Of a stretch of DNA of 10,579 nucleotides, positions 5,545 to 10,579 are shown one piece after another. The position numbers and the translations under genes were made by a program. The notes under the pieces are model-generated. The model made no database searches, was not told where the DNA came from, and saw only the letters and a list, made by a program, of their open reading frames with translations. Source of the stretch: JAIVGV01 sp035295985 (GTDB taxonomy: Bacteria; Acidobacteriota; Blastocatellia; Pyrinomonadales; Pyrinomonadaceae); assembly GCA_035295985.1 (NCBI GenBank), contig DATHBT010000263.1, positions 1 through 10,579 of the forward strand, in the 5' to 3' direction. Every line of letters begins with the position of its first letter. Positions within the stretch are counted from its first letter, which is position 1.

Positions 5545-7176
5545 CTAATCGCTAACAGCCCGCGTTAGCGCGACTACCGATCCCATCAGCCACCAGAGGA
5601 GCAGCGCGACCTCGGCGTCGCCGAAGTTGTAGTTGACGAGGGAGCTGGCGCAGAAGCCGGCGAAGGCCCCGGCCGCGCCGAGGAGGAGGCCGTGGGCCGC
5701 GGCGTCGTGCGAGGCGCGGAAAAGTCGTTCGGCGCGGGAGAGCGCGAGCCAGAAGGCAGCGAGCAGCCAGAGCCAGAAAAGGAGTGCGGGCAGGCCGCGC
5801 TCGAATGCGAGTTGCAGCGGCGTCGAGTGCGTGTGAACTATGGTGTCGCCCGGAAAGCCCCACTCGCGCCAGTGTCGGTGGACGGCGTCAACGCCGTGGC
5901 CGACGAGCGGGCGCGCGGCCACGCGCGCGGCGGCTGCGCGCGCGATGGCTAGGCGCAGCCGCGAGCTGTCGTCGCGCAGCAGGATCGCGCCCTCCGCACG
6001 CGTGTGCCAGACTGCGAACGCGCCGAGCGCGAGCGCGCAGACGACGACTGCCATGACCGCGGCGCGAACCCAGCCGACCCCCCGCCGCGCGCGGCCGGGC
6101 GGCGGCGCGGCTTCCGCTCCGACTGTCGTTTCCGCTTCCGCGCGTGCGCCCGCCGACCCTGTCGCGCGCCAGGCGACGACGAGCGCGCCGATTGCGAGCG
6201 AGACGAGCGCCGTCCGCATCGCCGTGAGCGCGACGCCGCAGGCGAGCAGCGCGAAGGCCGCGAGGAAGAGGAGCGTGCTGCGTCGCGAAGCCCGCCGGGG
6301 GCCTCGCCGCCAGCGGGCGAGCGCGAAGCCGAGCGCGAGCTGCGCCGCGATCTGCGCCGTCTCGGCGAAGGTCACGTAGTGGCGCGTCCAGCCCGAGGCG
6401 CGGAAGCGGCGCGTCGGCCGAGTGCCCGCGAGGCCCGAAGGCGAAGCCGCGGACTTGATCGACTCGGTTACGAGCGGGCCTTTGCGCTCGACGTGCTCGC
6501 CGCGCGCGATGACCGCGAGCCTGAGCCGCTCGTCCGTCTGTAGCTTTCTTATCGCCTCGTCGATCTCCGCGACCGAGCGGACGCGCCGGTCGTTGACCAT
6601 CCACACGCAGTCGCCCGGCTGCAACTCCGTCGTCCCGCGCAGGGGGCTGTCGTCCGCGATCCTCTCGATGACGACGCCGCGGCCCCGCGCGAGTTCGCCG
6701 ACGCCCCAGAGCGCGCAGGCAGACGCGCCGGCGATCACTGCGAAGGCTACCCAACCCACCTCGCGGCGCGTGCGCGGGATCGACTGCGCGAAGTAGAAGA
6801 AGAGAAAGGTCGCGGCCGAGGGCAGGCGCGCGAGGCTGATGGCAGGCTCGGCGGAAAAGAGGGCCGAAACGGCAGTCCAGCCGAAGAGGAGCCAGAGCGG
6901 CAGGTCCAGCGGGCCGCGGCGAAAGTGCGTGCGGCGCGTCGCGATGGTGCGCGCGATCCAGCCGCAGACGGCGACGCTGATCGCGATCCACGCGGCGGCG
7001 ATTGAGCCGGGTGCGACGAACCCGAACAGGATCAGGCCGCCGAGGGCCACCGCGTGGGACGCGCGCGCGAAGCGCGACGTGACCGGCCGCGGTGCGTCGG
7101 CGGCCTCCTCATTTGCCGTCGCCGCCCCGCCCGTGTGCTCCCGCGCGACCCCTGCTGGCGAATCGTTTCTGCCCAA
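5545..7176 (-). CDS. O-antigen ligase/polymerase family membrane protein with PDZ-like insert
   Basis: 543 residues with about eleven hydrophobic helices (near 42-62, 63-80, 92-108, 120-132, 141-161, 272-288, 301-319, 320-336, 370-390, 461-480, 494-540). The Wzy_C/WaaL hallmarks are TAMRTALVSL (Arg321) and the large loop PLVGHGVD (423-430) ending in VHTHSTPLQLAFERGLPALL (447-466), matching the family's H-x-H...E-x-G pattern. Such enzymes join or polymerise lipid-linked glycan on the outer face of the inner membrane. Between helices 5 and 6, residues about 164-240 resemble a PDZ domain: GVVIERIADDSPL, LQPGDCVWMVNDRRV, SVAEIDEAIRKL. That is not part of the standard family layout. The start is a TTG at 7176; no ATG occurs before residue 193 and the frame is open only to about 7278, so no better start exists. 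Whether it acts as ligase (WaaL) or polymerase (Wzy) cannot be told from sequence alone. Confidence 0.82.
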   Translation of the reverse strand: MGRNDSPAGVAREHTGGAATANEEAADAPRPVTSRFARASHAVALGGLILFGFVAPGSIAAAWIAISVAVCGWIARTIATRRTHFRRGPLDLPLWLLFGWTAVSALFSAEPAISLARLPSAATFLFFYFAQSIPRTRREVGWVAFAVIAGASACALWGVGELARGRGVVIERIADDSPLRGTTELQPGDCVWMVNDRRVRSVAEIDEAIRKLQTDERLRLAVIARGEHVERKGPLVTESIKSAASPSGLAGTRPTRRFRASGWTRHYVTFAETAQIAAQLALGFALARWRRGPRRASRRSTLLFLAAFALLACGVALTAMRTALVSLAIGALVVAWRATGSAGARAEAETTVGAEAAPPPGRARRGVGWVRAAVMAVVVCALALGAFAVWHTRAEGAILLRDDSSRLRLAIARAAAARVAARPLVGHGVDAVHRHWREWGFPGDTIVHTHSTPLQLAFERGLPALLFWLWLLAAFWLALSRAERLFRASHDAAAHGLLLGAAGAFAGFCASSLVNYNFGDAEVALLLWWLMGSVVALTRAVSD

Positions 7177-7280
7177 TTCAGGCCCGTCAAACCGCCCGCC
7201 GCAGGGGGCCGGGCGGCGTCTGCCGGAGAACCCGCCGGCCGGAAGCGCGGGACGGCGAAATCGCGGCCGGACAGTTGTTT

Positions 7281-7297
7281 ACGATGCAAAACATCGT
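7281..7297. promoter_or_regulatory. Small perfect palindrome next to the TPR-gene -35 box
   Basis: ACGATG (7281-7286), loop CAAAA, CATCGT (7292-7297) is a perfect 6-bp inverted repeat, ending 2 nt before the TTGACA hexamer. The position suits an operator or activator site. It is short enough to be chance. Confidence 0.35.
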
Positions 7298-7299
7298 TG

Positions 7300-7329
7300 T
7301 TGACAGCCCTCTGTGGGCCGTGTTAGCGT
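7300..7329 (+). promoter_or_regulatory. Predicted promoter of the TPR gene
   Basis: A perfect TTGACA (7300-7305) is followed after 18 nt by TAGCGT (7324-7329), which keeps the TAnnnT core. It predicts a 5' leader of about 147 nt that includes a GC hairpin at 7366-7384 (GGGCGGGG, loop CAG, CCCCGTCC). The rest of the 306-bp divergent region 7177-7482 shows no gene I can support; no promoter for the minus-strand ligase was found there. Confidence 0.45.
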
Positions 7330-7482
7330 ACGGATTGCCCCTCGTGCGGGCCGCGCAATCATCGCGGGCGGGGCAGCCCCGTCCGTCTCTCGCAAATCTC
7401 CCCGCCCCGCCCCTCCGCCGTAAGTTCCGACTCCGTCACGACAGGCCCTCCTTTAGCGCGGGCGCGTTCAGTTCAACCCCCG

Positions 7483-9963
7483 ATGGGATTCGACAAAGCC
7501 AAGACCATCAGCGCGGCCGAAAAGTACATCGCGCAGGGCAAGATCACGCAGGCCCTGCAGGAGTACGCCAGGGTGGTCGAGCGCGACCCGAACGACTTCG
7601 CGTCGCTCAATATGCTCGGCGATCTCTACGCGCGACTCAAGAGGGGCGAGGAGGCCGTCGCACACTTCCTGCGCGTCGCCGAACATTATCGCGAACAGGG
7701 CTTCACGCTCAAAGCCGTCGCGATGTACAAAAAAATCCTGCGCCAAGGCGTGAGCGTGCCCGGCGTGGCGCGCAACCTGGCGGCGCTCTACGAGCAGCAG
7801 GGGCTGTACGTCGAGGCGCGCGAGCAGTACATGCAGCTCGCGGAGGATGCGGCGCGCGCGGGCCAGACGCGCGACTCGCTCGAAGCCCTGCGGCGCATCG
7901 CCGACTTCGACCCGCGCAACGTTGACATCCGCCTGCGGCTCGCCGAAGGGTGCGCCGCCGAGGGCATGGGGCGCGAGGCGTCTGACGCCTACGTCGAGGC
8001 GGGCGAGCTGCTGCTCGCGCGGGGCGACGCGCGCCAGGCGCTCGACTGCTACAAGAGCGCGCACGGGATCAACCCCGCGAGCCACGCCGTGCTGCGCGGG
8101 CTGGTCGCCGCGTGCTCCGCGCTGGGTGAGGCCGACGAGGCCGCGCAAGTCCTGGAGCGCGTCGCCGCCGAGCGGCCCGACGATCTCGAACTGCGCGCGA
8201 TGCTGGCGCGCGCCTACGTGGACGCCGAGGACGCGACCGCCGCCGAGCGCGCCACCGAGTCGCTCGTCGCGGCCGACGCGACCAACTTCCCGCTGCTCTT
8301 CGACGTAACCCGCCTCTACCTGCGCCGCAGCTACGTCAACGAGGCCGTGCGCGTGCTCTCGCGCGCCGTCGAACCCGCGCTCAACGGCCGGCAGGAGGCG
8401 GCGCTCTTAGACATCCTGAGCGAAGCCCTGGCGCGCGACCCTGAACACATCGAGGCGCTCAAGCTCCTGCTCCGCATCTACACGTGGCAGCGCGACGACG
8501 AGCGGATGCGCGTCACGCTCGAACGGCTGGCCGAGGCCGCGCAGACTCACAACCTCGCCGAGGAGGAGCGGCGCGCGCTCGAACACCTCGTCCGCCTCGT
8601 GCCCTTCGACCAGAGCTACCACGAGCGGCTCGAAGCTCTCGGCGGCGCAAGCCCCCCCGGCGCGCGCGCCGAGACGCCGGGCGTGCCGGGCGGTTCGCCC
8701 GCTTACGAAATCCCTTCCTTCGACGCCGCGCCCTCGAACGGCGGCCAGACGCTCTACGACTTCGATCCCTTCGCCGCCGCCGCGGCCCCGCCGCCGCAGC
8801 CCGCCGCCTTCGAGTTCGAGTGGAACAGCGTCGCGGCCCCGGCCGCGGGCGAAGCCGCGACTGCGCCATCCGCCCACGTCGATCCGAGCGTCTCCTTCGC
8901 AGACCTCAACGAAGACTTCGCGGAGCCGGCCGCCACCACAGCGCCGGCCGGGCGGTCAGCCTTCGATCTCTCGTTCGAGCAGACGATCATCGAAGACGCA
9001 ACGCCGAGCACGCAGGACGAAGGCGAGGGTGTCGCGACAGCAGACTCCGCGACCGAGTCGCCCGCGCCTGCCGCGGCGGGCGGGCGCACCGAGGCGGTGC
9101 TGCGTCAGGAGTTGGAGAGCGTCGATTTTTACCTCGAACAGGGCTACGCGGATATCGCGCGCGACACGCTCGACATGCTCGAACGCCAGTTCGGCGCGGG
9201 CGCGGAGATCGCCGCGCGCCGCGCGCGCCTGAACGGAGGCGGCGCGGCCCACCCCGACTCGGACGCCTCACCCGCCGTCGCCGAACCCGCGCAGGCCGAA
9301 CCCGTCGCGCCCGCCGCGCCGCACGCCGAAGAGACCATCACCTTCGACGACTTCGCCGCCTTCGACTTCGAGGCCGCGCCCCCCGCCGAAGCCCCGCCCG
9401 AGCCGGCCACACCGGCATCGACCCCCCGCACGTCCGCGCCTCTCGCCGCGCAGTCCCCGTCGTCGAACGGCAACGGCCGCGCGCCCGCCATCGATCCGGG
9501 CCTCGCAGCCGTCTTCGACGAGTTCCGCGAGTCGGTCGAGGGCGACGATGCCGAAGCGCAGGATGACGACTACGAGACCTGCTACAACCTCGGCCTCGCC
9601 TACCGCGAGATGGGGCTGCTGGACGAGGCCGTCGAGCAGTTCCAGCGGGCCGCTAACGTCTCCGCCCGCGGCGCGGAGCCTTCGCGCCTGCTCCAGTGCT
9701 GCAACATGCTCGGCCACTGCTTCGTGCAGAAGGGACTGCCGCGCCCGGCCGCCCACTGGTTCGAGCGCGGCCTCAAGCTCCCCGAACTCACGGACGACGA
9801 GCGGCAGGCGCTGCGCTACGAGTTGGCCTCGGCCTACGAGCAGATGGGCGACATCGACCGCGCCATCGACACCTTCTCCGAAATCTACGGCATCGACGTC
9901 TCCTACCGCGGCGTCGCCGAACGCCTCCGCGACCTACAGTCCCTGAAAGCCGTCGGCTCGTGA
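7483..9963 (+). CDS. Large two-part TPR protein with disordered acidic/aromatic linker
   Basis: 826 residues, no signal peptide or membrane helix, so probably cytoplasmic. Residues 1 to about 390 are tandem helical repeats of the TPR type (AAEKYIAQGKITQALQEYAR, LNMLGDLYARLKRGEEAVAH and others). Residues about 395-690 are Ala/Pro/Asp-rich and disordered, with recurring acidic-aromatic islands: YEIPSFD (~408), LYDFDPF (~424), FEFEW (~443), FADLNEDF (~472), FDLSFEQ (~494), FDDFAAFDFE (~621). A short helical unit (VDFYLEQGYADIARDTLDML, around 546-565) interrupts the linker. Residues about 697-826 are a second TPR block (CYNLGLAYREMGLLDEAVEQ) ending in LRDLQSLKAVGS. The repeats imply a scaffold that gathers partner proteins; the partner is unknown. 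The ATG opens the conserved repeat and no good Shine-Dalgarno precedes it. I recall similar proteins in Acidobacteriota. A large hairpin and terminator follow the stop. Confidence 0.88.
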   Translation: MGFDKAKTISAAEKYIAQGKITQALQEYARVVERDPNDFASLNMLGDLYARLKRGEEAVAHFLRVAEHYREQGFTLKAVAMYKKILRQGVSVPGVARNLAALYEQQGLYVEAREQYMQLAEDAARAGQTRDSLEALRRIADFDPRNVDIRLRLAEGCAAEGMGREASDAYVEAGELLLARGDARQALDCYKSAHGINPASHAVLRGLVAACSALGEADEAAQVLERVAAERPDDLELRAMLARAYVDAEDATAAERATESLVAADATNFPLLFDVTRLYLRRSYVNEAVRVLSRAVEPALNGRQEAALLDILSEALARDPEHIEALKLLLRIYTWQRDDERMRVTLERLAEAAQTHNLAEEERRALEHLVRLVPFDQSYHERLEALGGASPPGARAETPGVPGGSPAYEIPSFDAAPSNGGQTLYDFDPFAAAAAPPPQPAAFEFEWNSVAAPAAGEAATAPSAHVDPSVSFADLNEDFAEPAATTAPAGRSAFDLSFEQTIIEDATPSTQDEGEGVATADSATESPAPAAAGGRTEAVLRQELESVDFYLEQGYADIARDTLDMLERQFGAGAEIAARRARLNGGGAAHPDSDASPAVAEPAQAEPVAPAAPHAEETITFDDFAAFDFEAAPPAEAPPEPATPASTPRTSAPLAAQSPSSNGNGRAPAIDPGLAAVFDEFRESVEGDDAEAQDDDYETCYNLGLAYREMGLLDEAVEQFQRAANVSARGAEPSRLLQCCNMLGHCFVQKGLPRPAAHWFERGLKLPELTDDERQALRYELASAYEQMGDIDRAIDTFSEIYGIDVSYRGVAERLRDLQSLKAVGS

Positions 9964-9968
9964 AAAGA

Positions 9969-10091
9969 AGCCGTTAGCCGTTAGCGGTCAGCTGTCAGCT
10001 AAAACAGAAAGGCGGGAGCGAGTGATGGTCACTGCCTCCCGCTTCCTTCTTTCTCTTAAAGCTGACAGCTGACCGCTAACCGCTAACGGCT
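9969..10091. repeat. Large heptamer-built inverted repeat after the TPR gene
   Basis: Arms 9969-10000 and 10060-10091 are 32 nt each and complementary except for one C-C mismatch (9979/10081). The arms consist of 7-bp units (left arm AGCCGTT, AGCCGTT, AGCGGTC, AGCTGTC; right arm GCTGACA, GCTGACC, GCTAACC, GCTAACG). The 59-nt interior holds a separate terminator-like hairpin. The size and symmetry resemble a non-coding MITE- or REP-like element, but no flanking target duplication was identified. Confidence 0.85.
10011..10056 (+). terminator. Terminator-like hairpin nested in the inverted repeat
   Basis: GCGGGAG (10012-10018) pairs with CTCCCGC (10036-10042); after a 2-nt internal mismatch, AGTGA (10021-10025) pairs with TCACT (10029-10033) around a TGG loop. 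A pyrimidine-rich tract TTCCTTCTTTCTCTT follows on the plus strand. It would end the TPR transcript before the next gene's own promoter. Confidence 0.6.
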
Positions 10092-10092
10092 C

Positions 10093-10122
10093 TTGATCTA
10101 TTCGCGATTCACGATTTACGAT
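10093..10122 (+). promoter_or_regulatory. Predicted promoter of the small membrane gene
   Basis: TTGATC (10093-10098, 4/6) and TACGAT (10117-10122, 4/6) are 18 nt apart; the expected +1 near 10129 leaves a leader of only about 4-5 nt before the ATG at 10134. The -10 box lies inside a heptamer array. Confidence 0.4.
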
Positions 10123-10132
10123 TCACGGGCCA
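10105..10132. repeat. Heptamer array CGATTCA upstream of the small membrane gene
   Basis: Four units in register: CGATTCA (10105), CGATTTA (10112), CGATTCA (10119) and a decayed CGGGCCA (10126). This is a different unit from the GCTGAC type but has the same 7-bp period. Confidence 0.7.
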
Positions 10133-10133
10133 G

Positions 10134-10448
10134 ATGTCCGCGCGTCTCACAGTCGTCTTCTACATCGTGCTCTGCCTCGAGGCGGGGCTGGTGCTCACCT
10201 TCCTGCCGTGGCTCAGCCCGTTCGGTCTGAGCGACTGGGGCGACAACTTTTTTCTCATCTACCTGGCGCAGAAGTCGGGGATGCCCGCCTTGCAGCGCGC
10301 GGTCGCCTCGGGCTGGGTGCGCGGCGCGGTGACGGGCCTGGGGCTGCTCAACCTCGGCATGGCCTTCTGGGAGATGCTCAACTTCCGCCGCACCGTCCGC
10401 ACGCTCGAAGGACGCCCCGCGGAAGACGAAGATGTCGCCCGAAGCTGA
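10134..10448 (+). CDS. Small two-helix membrane protein of unknown function
   Basis: 104 residues. The first hydrophobic helix (about 6-27, TVVFYIVLCLEAGLVLTFLP) is followed by a roughly 30-residue loop rich in aromatic residues (WLSPFGLSDWGDNFFLIYL), then a second helix (about 60-80, VRGAVTGLGLLNLGMAFWEM) and a charged tail, EDEDVARS. I recognise no family. With two membrane helices it may be an integral inner-membrane protein with both ends on the same side. The ATG lies 4-5 nt after a predicted transcription start, with no Shine-Dalgarno. It overlaps the following thiamine-synthase-like gene by 17 bp in another frame, which indicates one transcript and probable translational coupling, but the pairing does not reveal its role. 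Confidence 0.8.
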   Translation: MSARLTVVFYIVLCLEAGLVLTFLPWLSPFGLSDWGDNFFLIYLAQKSGMPALQRAVASGWVRGAVTGLGLLNLGMAFWEMLNFRRTVRTLEGRPAEDEDVARS

Positions 10449-10579
10449 GACCGCCCCGCGCGTCTGCCTCATCACGCCCGGCGAGACCACCCACGAGACC
10501 ACGCCGGAGGGCGACGATTTCACCCGCCTCCTCGCGCTCGTCCGCGCCGCCGCCTCGGCGGGCGTCGATCTCGTCCAGC
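10432..10579 (+). CDS. thiE: Start of a thiamine phosphate synthase-like gene, cut by the window edge
   Basis: Only the first 49 codons are in view. MSPEAETAPR leads into VCLITPGETTHET, then FTRLLALVRAAASAGVDLVQ at the edge. This matches the first strand (L-I-T) and the helix plus strand AGVDLVQ that precede the LREK substrate-binding motif of ThiE, the TIM-barrel enzyme joining HMP-PP and thiazole phosphate to make thiamine phosphate. The start is supported by GGAAG at 10421-10425 with 6-nt spacing, inside the upstream gene. The catalytic part lies outside the window, so related TenI-like regulators of the same fold cannot be excluded. Confidence 0.7.
   Translation, partial: MSPEAETAPRVCLITPGETTHETTPEGDDFTRLLALVRAAASAGVDLVQ

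Noticed and set aside
7285..7480. Possible short protein starting MQNIVVDSPLWAVLAYGLP
   Set aside because: The ATG lies within the palindrome and the frame overlaps the TPR promoter and gene start; no Shine-Dalgarno and no recognisable family.
4500..10132. CRISPR array as explanation of the repeats
   Set aside because: Units are 7 bp in direct tandem without spacers, and no cas gene is present.

Overview
This is a GC-rich bacterial window (roughly 70% GC by eye in the large genes). It carries polysaccharide-export and O-antigen genes on the left and a large TPR-protein locus on the right. The opening of the TPR protein (MGFDKAKTISAAEKYIAQGK) and the intergenic 7-bp repeats resemble what I recall from Acidobacteriota, perhaps Blastocatellia. 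That placement is inference from memory, not a database result.

Left block (1-3713, minus strand): a three-gene unit reads right to left. It encodes Wzt (the ATPase of a polysaccharide ABC exporter, with a C-terminal glycan-binding domain), a DUF4214-like protein with a long heptad coiled coil, and a GT4 glycosyltransferase that leaves the window. The last two genes share a 4-bp ATGA overlap. The exporter's membrane partner Wzm is not next to Wzt. It lies at 4580-5404 on the opposite strand, and the two genes are transcribed away from each other.

Middle block (3714-4579): the roughly 870-bp gap between wzt and wzm holds a putative short structured RNA with its own promoter and a clear intrinsic terminator, then a HicA-type toxin gene (plus) and a HicB-type antitoxin gene (minus). 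These two are arranged tail to tail, which is unusual for hicAB. hicA counts at 53% GC and hicB at 64%, both below the flanking genes.

Centre (5405-7482): a long inverted repeat separates wzm from a convergent O-antigen ligase/polymerase family gene, whose product carries a PDZ-like domain between membrane segments. A 306-bp divergent intergenic region with a TTGACA-type promoter and a small palindrome separates it from the TPR gene.

Right block (7483-10579, plus strand): an 826-residue TPR protein is followed by a large inverted repeat containing a terminator. After that come a small two-helix membrane protein and the start of a thiamine-phosphate-synthase-like gene, which overlap by 17 bp.

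Two features run across the window. First, for wzt, wzm and hicB a -10 hexamer lies only 7-8 nt upstream of the start codon, so leaderless transcripts are predicted; the small membrane gene is nearly leaderless. Second, several intergenic regions are built from tandem 7-bp units (GCTGACN, ACGGACN, CGATTCA types), and at wzm and the small membrane gene these repeats supply the predicted -10 box.
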